A stretch of DNA of 64,000 nt from Vitreimonas flagellata (GTDB lineage Bacteria; Pseudomonadota; Alphaproteobacteria; Caulobacterales; Aquidulcibacteraceae), in assembly GCF_004634425.1 (NCBI RefSeq), contig NZ_SBJL01000004.1, forward strand, positions 248,001 to 312,000, written 5' to 3'. A program made the position numbers and the translations under genes. How positions within the stretch are numbered: position 1 is the stretch's first letter; every line of letters starts with the position of its first letter. The notes under the pieces are model-generated. The model did no database searches, was not told the origin of the DNA, and saw only the letters and a list, made by a program, of their open reading frames with translations. Shown here piece after piece: positions 36,048 to 45,310 of this stretch.

Positions 36048-36800
36048 TTGAGCGATTTACGCGATCTCTTGGCTATCGCCGTAGCCGCCGCCATCGAGGC
36101 AGGCGCCGCTTTGAAGACCCATCGCACCGCCTGGAGCGTGGTCGCCGCCGAGGAGGGCCGCGAGGTCAAAATCGACGCTGACAAGCATGCTGAAGCCTTG
36201 ATCCTCGCCGCTTTGGAGAAAGCCTCGCCCTATGCCGTGATCTCGGAGGAGGCCGGCTGGGTGCGCGCGACCGAGCGCGGCGATCGCTTTATCTGGGCGG
36301 TCGATCCACTTGACGGCAGCGTCAATTATTTGCGCGACTATCCGCATTGCGCGGTTTCGATCGCATTGCTCGATAATGGCCAGCCCATCCTGGGCGTCGT
36401 CGATTGCTTTGCTCTAAACGAGCGCTTCACCGGCATCGTCGGCGAAGGCGCCTGGCTGAACGGCGCACCGATGCGCGTGTCGCAGATCGACGCGCCGTCG
36501 AGCGGCATTTTGCAGACTGGAGTTCCGTCGCGCGCGACGCCAGAATCGATGCTTCTGTTCGAAGAGCGTCTGAAAACATGGCGTAAAGTGCGGATGATCG
36601 GCTCGGCTGCCTCTGCGCTGGCGTATGTCGCGGCCGGACGCGCCGAAGCGTACCGTGAATCAGGTTCCATGATTTGGGACGTGGCCGCCGGTTGCGCATT
36701 GGTGAAGGCGGCGGGCGGAGAGTTCCGTATCAGCGGTGGTCGTCTCGACCGTCCACTCGAAGTGGCCGCATGTAACGCACGTGTCACATTGCCGGACTAA
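36048..36800 (+). CDS. Inositol-monophosphatase-family phosphatase
   Basis: Mg2+-dependent sugar-phosphatase of 250 residues. Metal-binding blocks are visible: ISEEAGW (an EE pair), WAVDPLDGSVNYLR (DPxDG) and WDVAAGCALV, the WDxAAG motif typical of inositol monophosphatase and CysQ-like enzymes. The natural substrate is open (inositol phosphate, 3'-phosphoadenosine phosphate or fructose bisphosphate). Translation appears to start at TTG 36048, 7 bases after a GGGAGCAC stretch. It is divergent from the membrane protein gene and lies upstream of a polysaccharide epimerase gene on the same strand. Confidence 0.85.
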   Translation: MSDLRDLLAIAVAAAIEAGAALKTHRTAWSVVAAEEGREVKIDADKHAEALILAALEKASPYAVISEEAGWVRATERGDRFIWAVDPLDGSVNYLRDYPHCAVSIALLDNGQPILGVVDCFALNERFTGIVGEGAWLNGAPMRVSQIDAPSSGILQTGVPSRATPESMLLFEERLKTWRKVRMIGSAASALAYVAAGRAEAYRESGSMIWDVAAGCALVKAAGGEFRISGGRLDRPLEVAACNARVTLPD

Positions 36801-36973
36801 TCCCCAGCTCAACGCATGGCGATTTCGTGGGCATGCGCAAGTTTTTCGACGGAAAGACTGTACAGCCGCGTTCGATCAGGGAATCGTTACAACCTCTGCT
36901 GAAGCATGCGGTGGACAGGGCGGTTTGATTCGGCGAGAGGGTGTTGGTCGGTTTTGGGTCGGCGAGCGAGGGG

Positions 36974-38356
36974 ATGACGCTAGCGGCGATCATAATGGGT
37001 TCCGCCTCCGCCGTGCGTGACGCTTGGTCCGCGCGCGATATTTGGCGCGCCCGCGGAATGACTTTGCACGGCGCGGTCGTTATCGGCCCCGGCGAAGTTG
37101 AACCGCAGCTGATAGCAAGACTTCCCGCCTGGGATGCGCTGAATACTGACGCTTTAGGGTGCCAAACACTTGTGCTGGCTGAGCCACCGCGCTCAGCCGC
37201 GTTGTCGCGTGATTTGCTGCACAAAGCCGCCAACGCGCGGATGCGCATCGAATTGATCGAAGGTGGGCTGCTGAGGCCACTGGCGCTTCGCGATCTGATC
37301 GGCGGCTCGCTGGCGGATATCGACGCCGCCCGCATCGCCAACACGTTTGCCGGCAAGCGTGTGTTGATCACAGGCGGCGGCGGCTCGATCGGCTCGGAGC
37401 TCGCGCGCCGATTGGCGGTTTGCAATCCGGCGCAACTCACGCTGCTCGATAGCTCCGAATACAATCTCTTCCGCATCGGTAACGAATTGCGCGATGCGCG
37501 CATTGTTATGGCGGACGTGCGCGATGCCGCTTCGGTGCGTCGTTGGTTCACACGCGAGCGGCCCCAGATCGTTTTCCACGCGGCGGCGCTGAAGCAGGTG
37601 CCGCTTGTCGAAGCCTTCCCAAGTGAAGGTGTGCTCACCAATGTGAACGGTCTGCGCAATGTCGCGGAAGCGGCGCAACTGGTGGATGCGGAGCTTGTGT
37701 TCTTGTCGACCGACAAGGCGGTTGATCCCTCCGGCGTGATGGGCGCTTCGAAGCGCCTGGGCGAAATGTATTGCCAGTCGCTCGATCGCCGTGGCCCGCG
37801 CCGCGCCATCCCCGTGCGTCTGGGCAATGTGTTGGGCTCGGCCGGCTCCGTTGCGCCGATCTTTGAGAAGCAGCTCGCCATGGGCGGCCCGCTCACGGTC
37901 ACCGATCCGCAGGTCACGCGCTATTTTATCTCGATCCCGCAAGCAGCGGACGCGCTGTTACACGCGGCCGCCGCGAGTTTCGCGGACGAGCGCCGTGGCG
38001 CGGTGCTCACGATCGACATGGGCGAAGCGCTTTCGATCGTGGAATTGGCGCGCGAGACGATCCGGCTCTCCGGTCAGCGGCCGGACGAAGACGTCAGCAT
38101 CGTCTTCACCGGCTTGCGCCCGGGTGAGAAGCTGCACGAGAGCCTGATCGCGTCCGACGAAGCCGAAGAAGCCGGCCCAGCCGATGGCCTGATCGCTGCG
38201 CAATCGCCACCGCGTGGTCTGGGCGAACTGCATGAACTGATGGAGCGCCTAACGCTCCTCGCGCGCGAGGGCGCAGAGGTCGAACTGACCGCCGAATTGT
38301 TCGCCGCAGTGGCGACTGTGGCCGAGACGGCCGAAACCGAACTCAAACTCGCTTAA
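36974..38356 (+). CDS. FlaA1/CapD-type nucleotide-sugar epimerase/dehydratase, short form
   Basis: NAD(P)-dependent short-chain enzyme (460 residues) that changes UDP-sugars for polysaccharide or glycan synthesis. The Rossmann motif GGGGSIGSELARR lies near residue 140. It is followed by HAAALKQVPLVE, FLSTDKAVDPSGVMGASKR with the active Lys, and TRYFISI, then LRPGEKLHESL. Most relatives are about 620 residues and begin with four membrane helices, which are absent here. The segment before the Rossmann domain matches only the soluble linker domain. ATG 36974 is used; GTG 36941 is an in-frame alternative and neither site has good spacing. Confidence 0.86.
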   Translation: MTLAAIIMGSASAVRDAWSARDIWRARGMTLHGAVVIGPGEVEPQLIARLPAWDALNTDALGCQTLVLAEPPRSAALSRDLLHKAANARMRIELIEGGLLRPLALRDLIGGSLADIDAARIANTFAGKRVLITGGGGSIGSELARRLAVCNPAQLTLLDSSEYNLFRIGNELRDARIVMADVRDAASVRRWFTRERPQIVFHAAALKQVPLVEAFPSEGVLTNVNGLRNVAEAAQLVDAELVFLSTDKAVDPSGVMGASKRLGEMYCQSLDRRGPRRAIPVRLGNVLGSAGSVAPIFEKQLAMGGPLTVTDPQVTRYFISIPQAADALLHAAAASFADERRGAVLTIDMGEALSIVELARETIRLSGQRPDEDVSIVFTGLRPGEKLHESLIASDEAEEAGPADGLIAAQSPPRGLGELHELMERLTLLAREGAEVELTAELFAAVATVAETAETELKLA

Positions 38357-40455
38357 GGCGTCGGCGCTGGCGTCGTCTGCTTTTGCTCGCGTTGTTCGCG
38401 GGCGCGGCGGAGGATTTCTTCGAGCGGATTGGTTGAGCGCGTTGGCTCTTGTTGAGCCGGCGTTTGCGCAGGCGTTTCAGCGGCGGGCGTTTCGCCGTCG
38501 CTGGACGCTGGCGTTTCCGTTGCCGGCGGCGTGGTCGCGGCGGGCGTGCGGCCGAACAGGGCTTCGCCGAGCGTTGCGAGCGGACTGCCTTGCTCTTGGC
38601 GCGAGAGGATGTCGCGCAATTGGTTTTGCACCACTTCTTCGAGTGCGGGGCGGAAGCTCACGCGCGACCACGGCCCGCTGATGCGGAACGGCACGCCGAG
38701 GCCTGCGACGCTAGCGTCGCCGCCTTGGCCTTGAGCGTTGTTCACGGCGCGCGGCGCGATGCGCATGTCGATGGTTTGCGCGCCGATATTGACCAAGCCG
38801 CTGCCTTCGAGCCGCACATAGGGATTGAGCATGCGCATGTCGTTGGTGGCCATTACGCCATCGGCGACAGCGAATGTCGCCGAGAGCTCGGCGAAATCGG
38901 TGGACGAGCCTTCGCCCGCGGCCTGGCCCGTGAGCGCTGATTGCACCGTGCGCGCGATCTGCGCGAGGTTCACGCCCTTCCATTGGCCGTCATTGAAATT
39001 GAACGAGGCGTTGCCGTGCAGCGAGCGCATGAGCGCTGCTTGCGATGTTCCCGTGCCGACGAGCGAAGCGCGGAGGCGGCCACGGCCGACGATCTTGTCG
39101 AAGCCGATCGCGTCGCGCAGCAGTGTTTCGGCTTGGACGTTTTGCGCATCAATCTCGAACGCGATGCGCGGCGTCGCGCCCGAGCCATCGGCGATCAAGC
39201 GCGCCGTGCCGCCGCCATCATACATGGAAATGCGGGTGAGTCGGGCGTCGGCGGCGCCATTGGCGACGCGCAGCGCCAGCGCCACATCGGCAAAGCTCAT
39301 GCGCTGGAAGCGCAGCGAGCCAAGATTGAGCTGCAAATCCGCATCGAGCGCGCGCAGGCCGGAGAGATCGAGCGGCGATGTGCTCCAGGCGGTGTCGACC
39401 TCGACGCCTTCTTGGCCGGCTTGCGCCGGCGGTGGGAGGTAGGTGTTGAGATCGATCGCGGCGGAGCTGAGCGCGCCATTGACGCGCAAGCGGCCGCTCT
39501 CTTGCGTGATCAGCGTAAGACTGCCGTTGGCGTTGATATCGTCCAGGCGCAGTGTGGCGTCGGTGAGCGCCGTTTGCTGGCCTTCATGAGCCATCTGGCC
39601 TTCGACATTGAACGGGCCGAAGCCGCCGCCGGCCGCCATCGGCGTGCCTATCCAAGCCATCAGCGCGCGCAGTGAATTGCCGCTCGCGTCGACGCCGCCG
39701 GTCAGCGCGCCGGTGGCCGAATGGAACACGCCTTCGAAATTGGCTTGCAGGGGATCGGAGCGTACAGCGGCGGAGAAGGGCGTTTCGCCTTGCTCCAACA
39801 CGGCGCGCGGCAGGCCGATATTGCTCTCAAGGTTGATGCGCTGGTTGCGATAATCGAACGCGGCTTGCAGCTGCGCCGGTAGATCGAGCGATTGCAGCGC
39901 CAGGCTCGCATCGACGTCTTGCAACACCAGCGGCTCGCCCTCGGCGCCTTGGAACGAGATCATGCTGTCGATCATGCGCACATCATCGAGGCGCAGATCT
40001 TCGAGCGTGTTTTCCTGCTGGGAATTGTTTTCGGTCGGGAAGGTCCAATTGTTGTTGGCGGCTGCGTCATCCTCGGCGCGGAGTCGCACTTCGGCGCCAT
40101 CGAGGATCAATTCCTTCACCTCGATCGCGCCGCGCAGCAGAGGCATCACCTTCACGGCGAACACGATGCGATTGGCGGCGAGGAAGGCTTCGTCGGAGGG
40201 GAAGTCTTCGGGATTGGAGAGCATCGCGTCATTCACGGAAAAGCCGAGCGCGGGCCAGAAGGTGATCTGGATATCGTCGCCAAGCGTGAGATCTCGGCCG
40301 GTGGCTTCCTCGATGCGGCGCTCGGCTTCGGCGGCGGCCAAATCTTTCGGGAAGAAAACGAAGAAAATCACCACCGCCAGCACGAGCAGCGCTACGAGCG
40401 CGCCAACGGCGATGCCGATCGTCTTCAGATTGAGGGCCTTGATGCTGAGCGCCAT
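38353..40455 (-). CDS. AsmA-family protein
   Basis: A 700-residue protein with one N-terminal membrane helix (about residues 10-35) and a long periplasmic body, followed by a Pro/Ala/Gln/Thr-rich tail (TPAATTPPATETP, then AQTPAQQEP). The start is like AsmA: RRIEEATGRDLTLGDDIQITFWPALGFSVNDAML. The C-terminal AsmA block with LRLEGSGLVNIGAQTIDMRI-like text (key words GSGLVNIG and IDMRIAP) is visible. AsmA proteins are thought to move or organise phospholipids between inner and outer membranes. GAGGACG precedes ATG 40455. It is tail-to-tail with the epimerase gene. Confidence 0.88.
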   Translation of the reverse strand: MALSIKALNLKTIGIAVGALVALLVLAVVIFFVFFPKDLAAAEAERRIEEATGRDLTLGDDIQITFWPALGFSVNDAMLSNPEDFPSDEAFLAANRIVFAVKVMPLLRGAIEVKELILDGAEVRLRAEDDAAANNNWTFPTENNSQQENTLEDLRLDDVRMIDSMISFQGAEGEPLVLQDVDASLALQSLDLPAQLQAAFDYRNQRINLESNIGLPRAVLEQGETPFSAAVRSDPLQANFEGVFHSATGALTGGVDASGNSLRALMAWIGTPMAAGGGFGPFNVEGQMAHEGQQTALTDATLRLDDINANGSLTLITQESGRLRVNGALSSAAIDLNTYLPPPAQAGQEGVEVDTAWSTSPLDLSGLRALDADLQLNLGSLRFQRMSFADVALALRVANGAADARLTRISMYDGGGTARLIADGSGATPRIAFEIDAQNVQAETLLRDAIGFDKIVGRGRLRASLVGTGTSQAALMRSLHGNASFNFNDGQWKGVNLAQIARTVQSALTGQAAGEGSSTDFAELSATFAVADGVMATNDMRMLNPYVRLEGSGLVNIGAQTIDMRIAPRAVNNAQGQGGDASVAGLGVPFRISGPWSRVSFRPALEEVVQNQLRDILSRQEQGSPLATLGEALFGRTPAATTPPATETPASSDGETPAAETPAQTPAQQEPTRSTNPLEEILRRAREQREQKQTTPAPTP

Positions 40456-40553
40456 GAAACGTCCTCTTCGATCACAACCTAGTGTTCCCGCACGACAAAA
40501 TCGAGACGTACCGCGCCCTAGGCGGTTCCGCCGCCTTGGGCTATTTCCCAGGC

Positions 40554-40982
40554 ATGGGTGGATTCTTCTCTGCAATGTTCGCTGAATTGGGCGCGCGGCG
40601 GCGGCGCTTGCGCGCAAGCCTCGGCGATCGCGGCCAAGCCATCATGGAATTTCTGGTGCTGGGCGGGCTTGTCATCGGCTCGCTCGGACTTTTCCTGCGG
40701 CCCTGGATGCTTACGGTTGCGCCGTGGGGTTTTGCGCTGCCCTTCGTGTTTCTGATCGGCTTCTTTCTGATCGAGGCGCGCCGGCAAGCGAGCATCGCGC
40801 GCGGCCAAGACTCAGCGAAGACCAACGCGAGCTATGATTGGTTTGCGCTTCTGTGGTCGTTCGGTTGCGCGCTTGCGGGTGCGGCGGCGTTTGTGATCGC
40901 GTTCACATCGACGCCGCCTGCTGCGCCCGAGGAAGATTGGGTGCCGCCGCCGAACGCGGTCGTCATTGAAATGGACCCATAG
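40554..40982 (+). CDS. Small polytopic membrane protein
   Basis: About 142 residues. After a basic N-terminus (RRRRLRASLGDR) comes GQAIMEFLVLGGLVIGSLGLF, a hydrophobic helix that resembles the TadE/TadG-type prepilin cleavage region (basic, G-x-x-x-x-E-F). However, at least two more helices follow (WGFALPFVFLIGFFLIEA and FGCALAGAAAFVIAF), which pilins do not have. The C-terminus ends in an acidic/Pro loop. The start is uncertain: ATG 40554, ATG 40575 and GTG 40482 are all in frame. It shares a divergent promoter region with asmA. Confidence 0.5.
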   Translation: MGGFFSAMFAELGARRRRLRASLGDRGQAIMEFLVLGGLVIGSLGLFLRPWMLTVAPWGFALPFVFLIGFFLIEARRQASIARGQDSAKTNASYDWFALLWSFGCALAGAAAFVIAFTSTPPAAPEEDWVPPPNAVVIEMDP

Positions 40983-41092
40983 GGGCTCTGCACAAAATCT
41001 CCCAAGCGCCTGAGCGATAAATCGGGCGGGGCTCCCCGCGCAGTGCCCGCGATGCGCTCAAAGCATCGGCGTTTGTCACTCGGGGAGAATGC

Positions 41093-42517
41093 ATGACCTC
41101 CAATCCCATATCCGGCCTGATCCCGCGCGGATCGTTGGGCCTTAAACTCTTGCTCGTCTGCGCGCTCGTGCTCGCGATGGGCATTCCGCTAATGACGGTC
41201 GGCGCTTTGATGGAGGGCCGCGAACAGCGGGCTCGCCAAGTCACGGCCGAGATCGGCGCGCAGGCGGGCGGTCAGCAAGTGATCGGCGGGCCGATGCTGG
41301 TGGTGCCGTATCGCCGCACGATTGAGGTCACCACAACGGAAGGCCAAGTTTCAACCAGCATCGAACGCGGCCGCTACATCGTGTTCGCACAGAACGGCAC
41401 GGCGGACTCACAGCTGGCTGTCTCGCAGCGGCGTCTCGGCATTTATCGCGCCGATTCCTTCGACGCGACGACGAATTTCCATGCGGAGTTCGATCCCGCC
41501 GCCGCGCTCGAAGGGCTCGATCCGTCCTACACGTTCGATTGGGCGCAGGCGCAATTGGTGATGTTCGTCGGCGACAGCCGCACCATTCGCGACGCCGCCG
41601 AACTGCGCTTCGCCAATGGCGACACCGCCACCTTGGAGCCGACCTCGGATTTCGACTTCGGCCAAGCCGCCATTGCGGCAGGGCAGTGGGACTACAGCGC
41701 TTCGCCGCCGGCGCAGGCGTTCCGTTCGCTGCAAGCCTTCGCCGCGCCCGCGCCATTGGGTGATGCGCCGGAGCCGTTCGTGGTCGACACGCGCATCGTG
41801 CTGGGCGGGGCGCAGCGCTTTGCCGTCGCCGCCTTCGCACAGGACACCGCCGTCACCATCGCCGGCGACGCCACGGCCACTCGCGCGCAAGGCTATTTCC
41901 AAACCAACCAAGGCGTGGAGCTGACGGGCGAGGGCTTCAATGCGCAATGGCGCGTGCCGTTCGTGGCGCGCAACATGCCGAAAGCGGCCAATCTGACCTC
42001 GTTCAATCTGGGCGACATCGCCAATCACGACATGGCCGTGAGTTTCGTCGCCGCCGACGACATCTACCAGGGTGTCCGCCGCGCCATCGAATACGGCATC
42101 ATGTTCATCGGCATCGTCTTCCTGGCGACGCTCGTATTCGAGGCCGTCAGCGGCAAGAAGGCCCACGCCGCCCAATACATCCTGGTCGGCCTGGCGCAGT
42201 GCGTCTTCTACCTGCTGCTGCTCTCGATCACCGAGATCATCGGCTTCACCCAGGCCTTCACCATTGCCGCCGCAGCCACCGTGCTGCTGCTCTCCTATTA
42301 CGCTGGGGCGTCCTTCCGCTCCGCGGCCGTGGGCTTCAAGGCGCTCTTGGGGCTCAGCGGTCTCTACGGCGCCATGTACGTGCTGATGACCTTGGAGGAT
42401 TTCGCCCTCCTGGCCGGCTCCGTGGTCGCCTTCGCGGTCATTGCCGCCACCATGATCGCCACACGCCGCATCGATTGGTACGGCCGGGCGGCTCCTGCCG
42501 GATCGACGACGGAATAG
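41093..42517 (+). CDS. creD: CreD-family inner membrane protein
   Basis: A 474-residue protein. It has one N-terminal membrane helix, a large periplasmic domain with LVVPYRR and NFHAEFDP-like strands (about 45-330), and then a cluster of six helices (IEYGIMFIGIVFLATLVFEA onward). The EYGIMFIGIVFL block is a good CreD signature. CreD affects envelope integrity and beta-lactam or colicin tolerance in E. coli and Stenotrophomonas, but the molecular role is unknown. The usual partners creA, creB and creC are not in the window. sdhB follows after 54 bases on the same strand. Confidence 0.88.
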   Translation: MTSNPISGLIPRGSLGLKLLLVCALVLAMGIPLMTVGALMEGREQRARQVTAEIGAQAGGQQVIGGPMLVVPYRRTIEVTTTEGQVSTSIERGRYIVFAQNGTADSQLAVSQRRLGIYRADSFDATTNFHAEFDPAAALEGLDPSYTFDWAQAQLVMFVGDSRTIRDAAELRFANGDTATLEPTSDFDFGQAAIAAGQWDYSASPPAQAFRSLQAFAAPAPLGDAPEPFVVDTRIVLGGAQRFAVAAFAQDTAVTIAGDATATRAQGYFQTNQGVELTGEGFNAQWRVPFVARNMPKAANLTSFNLGDIANHDMAVSFVAADDIYQGVRRAIEYGIMFIGIVFLATLVFEAVSGKKAHAAQYILVGLAQCVFYLLLLSITEIIGFTQAFTIAAAATVLLLSYYAGASFRSAAVGFKALLGLSGLYGAMYVLMTLEDFALLAGSVVAFAVIAATMIATRRIDWYGRAAPAGSTTE

Positions 42518-42571
42518 GGGCATTTCGCGTGCTTGACGGGCGCTGCGGCGCTCGTCAGGTTCGCGCCCGCC

Positions 42572-43354
42572 ATGGTCGAACTCACACTACCCAAGAATTC
42601 CAAGGTCAAAACCGGCAAGCGCCACGAGACCCCAAAGGGGGCCAAGCGCACGCGGGAGTTCAAGATTTACCGCTACGATCCCGAGACGGGCGAAAATCCG
42701 CGCTGGGACATCTACCAGGTCGATTTGGATAGCTGCGGGCCTATGGTGCTCGACGCGCTGATCTCGATCAAAAACGACATCGACCCGACTTTGACCTTCC
42801 GCCGCTCGTGCCGCGAAGGTGTCTGCGGCTCCTGCGCCATGAACATCGGCGGCCGCAACACGCTGGCCTGCACCAAGGGCATGGATGAATATCCAGCCGG
42901 CGCGATCACGATCTCGCCGCTGCCGCACCAGCCGGTGTTGAAGGACCTGGTGCCGGATCTGACGAACTTCACCGCGCAATACGCCGCGATCCAACCCTAT
43001 CTGCAAACCGAGACGCCCGAGCCGGACGCCGAATGGCGCCAAAGCCCAGAAGAGCGCACCAAGCTCGACGGCTTGTACGAGTGCATCCTGTGCGCCTGCT
43101 GCTCGACCTCGTGCCCGTCCTATTGGTGGAATAGCGACCGCTTCATGGGCCCGGCGGCGCTGCTGCAAGCCTATCGCTGGATCGCCGACAGCCGCGACGA
43201 GCACCAGGGCGAGCGCCTCGATGCGCTTGAAGACCCGTTCAAGCTCTATCGCTGCCACACGATCATGAATTGCGCCCAGGTCTGCCCCAAGGGTCTGAAC
43301 CCGGCCAAGGCCATCGCCGAGATCAAAAAGGCGATGGTGGAGCGCAAGGTTTAG
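42572..43354 (+). CDS. sdhB: Succinate dehydrogenase iron-sulfur subunit
   Basis: SdhB of complex II, 260 residues. The 2Fe-2S ligands are in [15 protein letters not shown], the 4Fe-4S in [16 protein letters not shown], and the 3Fe-4S in [11 protein letters not shown]. The IYRYDP start and the DFTNFYAQY-like segment (here [16 protein letters not shown]) are normal. The three other subunits (sdhC, sdhD, sdhA) are not upstream: the gene before is creD, 54 bases away. So this sdhB is either detached from its operon or the operon starts elsewhere. The ATG at 42572 (MVELTLPKN) is the natural start; the frame extends 13 codons upstream. Confidence 0.96.
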   Translation: MVELTLPKNSKVKTGKRHETPKGAKRTREFKIYRYDPETGENPRWDIYQVDLDSCGPMVLDALISIKNDIDPTLTFRRSCREGVCGSCAMNIGGRNTLACTKGMDEYPAGAITISPLPHQPVLKDLVPDLTNFTAQYAAIQPYLQTETPEPDAEWRQSPEERTKLDGLYECILCACCSTSCPSYWWNSDRFMGPAALLQAYRWIADSRDEHQGERLDALEDPFKLYRCHTIMNCAQVCPKGLNPAKAIAEIKKAMVERKV

Positions 43355-43415
43355 GTCCGCACATGGGCGGGAACAAAGTTCCCGTCTGCGGCGTTGACGG
43401 GCTTCGGCGCAAGGC

Positions 43416-44951
43416 GTGCGGGAGTCGTTGGTGGCGGATGCGGTGGATAAGGAAGGCGACGACGCTCCGCCATCGACCATCGCCGCGCAGGTTTTTTTCC
43501 GCCTGACCGATCGCCTGTTTCGTTCGGCGACATCCCAGCAAGCTTACGAAGCGGCGCTGGACGCGATCTTCCAAGCGCTGGGCTGCGACCGGGCATCCAT
43601 TCTTTTGTTCGACGAACGCGGGCAACTGAGCTTCGTGGCCTCGCGTGGGCTTTCGCTGCGCTACCGCGACGCGGTTTCCGGGCACACGCCCTGGCGACAA
43701 GGCGAGCCGCAGCCTGAGCCGATCACGCTCTGCGATATCGAGGCGTCGGATGAAACGCCGGCACTGAAGGCGGCGGTGCGCGAAGAGGGCATATGCGCGA
43801 TGGCGTTCGTGCCGCTGATGGCGCATGGCGGCGTCGCCGGCAAATTCATGGTCTATCACGATGCGCCGCATAATTTCAGCGCGGAAGAATTGGATGTCGC
43901 GCACACGATCGCGCATCAGGTCGGCTTCTATCTGGAGCGGGACATTGCGCGCGCGCTGCGTGCGCGCGTCGATCAGACAGGCCAATTGCTGAAATCGATC
44001 GTCGAGAATTCGAGCGATGCGATCATCTCGAAAGATTTGAGCGGAATCATCAATAGCTGGAATAAGGGCGCCGAGCGTTTGTTCGGCTACGCGCCGGACG
44101 AGGTCATCGGTCGCTCTGTGCTGACGCTCATTCCACCTGAGCTGCATCATGAAGAGCCCGGCATTATTGCGCGCGTCTCGCGCGGCGAGCGGTTGGAGCA
44201 CTTTGAAACCGAGCGTGTGCGCAAAAACGGCGAGCGCATCCATATTTCTCTCACAGTTTCGCCGGTGAAGGATGCGAGCGGTCGCATCGTCGGCGCCTCG
44301 AAAATCGCGCGCGACATCAGCGAACGCAAGCGCGCCGACGAACAGCGGCAATTGCTCATCAATGAGCTGAACCATCGCGTAAAAAACACGCTGGCGACGG
44401 TGCAATCCTTGGTGATGCAAACCTTGCGGACAACCGAACGCAGCGCCGATGCGCGACCTTTGATCGATGCACGGCTCACCGCGCTGGCTCGTGCCCATGA
44501 TTTGCTAACGGCTGAGAATTGGGAAGGCGCCTATCTGCGCGAAGTAGTCGAGCGCGCGCTGAAAGCGTTCGCGGCCGGCGCGCGCGTTGAGGTGGGCGGC
44601 CCGGTGGTGCGGCTCACGCCGAAGCAGGCGCTGGCGTTGTCGATCGCGCTGCATGAATTAGCGACCAATGCTGCAAAGTACGGCGCGCTTTCCAACGAAA
44701 GCGGTCGCGTCACACTGAAGTGGGACGTTGGCGGCGAGAGCGGCGCCGACATGCTGCAGCTTGCGTGGTGCGAGAGCGGCGGCCCGCCTGTGTCGCCGCC
44801 GACGCGCGCGGGCTTTGGCTCACGGCTGATCGAGCGCAATCTGGCGTTCGAGCTGAACGGCGAGGCGCGGATCGAGTATCGGCCTGAAGGCGTGGAAGCA
44901 TTCATCTCGACGCCGGTGGAGCGTCGGCTTGTGTATCAATGGGAAAGCTAG
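43416..44951 (+). CDS. GAF-PAS HWE-type sensor histidine kinase
   Basis: Cytoplasmic sensor kinase of 511 residues without membrane helices. The N-terminal GAF domain (about 25-175) is followed by a PAS domain (about 190-310; NSSDAIISKDLSGIINSWN), and then a kinase core of the HWE/HisKA_2 class. The phospho-acceptor is His320 in NELNHRVKNTLATVQS, and the N-box is ALHELATNAAKYGALS. The late ATP-lid part (GFGSRLIERNL) is also typical. HWE kinases are common in alphaproteobacteria for general stress or light signalling. It starts at GTG 43416 and overlaps the response regulator gene by 13 bases, so they are partners. Confidence 0.9.
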   Translation: MRESLVADAVDKEGDDAPPSTIAAQVFFRLTDRLFRSATSQQAYEAALDAIFQALGCDRASILLFDERGQLSFVASRGLSLRYRDAVSGHTPWRQGEPQPEPITLCDIEASDETPALKAAVREEGICAMAFVPLMAHGGVAGKFMVYHDAPHNFSAEELDVAHTIAHQVGFYLERDIARALRARVDQTGQLLKSIVENSSDAIISKDLSGIINSWNKGAERLFGYAPDEVIGRSVLTLIPPELHHEEPGIIARVSRGERLEHFETERVRKNGERIHISLTVSPVKDASGRIVGASKIARDISERKRADEQRQLLINELNHRVKNTLATVQSLVMQTLRTTERSADARPLIDARLTALARAHDLLTAENWEGAYLREVVERALKAFAAGARVEVGGPVVRLTPKQALALSIALHELATNAAKYGALSNESGRVTLKWDVGGESGADMLQLAWCESGGPPVSPPTRAGFGSRLIERNLAFELNGEARIEYRPEGVEAFISTPVERRLVYQWES

Positions 44952-45310
44952 ATTTGGCGGGGGCTCAGCTGAAATTTCTGATCGTTGAGGATGAGGCGCT
45001 GGTGGCGATGCTCATCGAAGATGTGTTGAACGATTTGGGGCACGAGGTCGTGGCCGTCAGCGGCCGTGTCGAGCAGGCGCTGAAGCTCGCACAAGACTCG
45101 GCGATCGATTTCGCCATCCTCGATCTCAATCTCAACGGCACACACACGTACCCGATCGCTGAAACGCTGCGTGCCCGCGGCGTGCCCTTCATTTTCGCGA
45201 CGGGCTATGGCTCCGGCGGCGTCGATGAGGCGTGGAAGAGCGTGCGCGTGCTGCCCAAACCGTTCGAGCCGCATCAGCTTGCGGCGGCAATCGCGGAAGT
45301 GCGCGCTTAG
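44939..45310 (+). CDS. Single-domain response regulator
   Basis: A receiver domain of 123 residues with no output domain. The acidic pocket is ED at residues 17-18 in LIVEDEA, the phospho-acceptor is Asp62 in FAILDLNLNG, and the switch Thr (FATGYG) and Lys (PKPFEP) are present. It is the partner of the HWE kinase encoded just before, whose gene it overlaps by 13 bases. With no output domain it probably acts by phosphotransfer or by binding another protein. It faces the TPR/EF-hand gene, the stops overlapping by four bases. Confidence 0.92.
   Translation: MGKLDLAGAQLKFLIVEDEALVAMLIEDVLNDLGHEVVAVSGRVEQALKLAQDSAIDFAILDLNLNGTHTYPIAETLRARGVPFIFATGYGSGGVDEAWKSVRVLPKPFEPHQLAAAIAEVRA

Noticed and set aside
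40983-41092. Short GC-rich palindromes (GCGGGGCTCCCCGC and GATGC...GCATC) before creD
   Set aside because: They are short, lack a T tract, and are expected by chance in GC-rich DNA.
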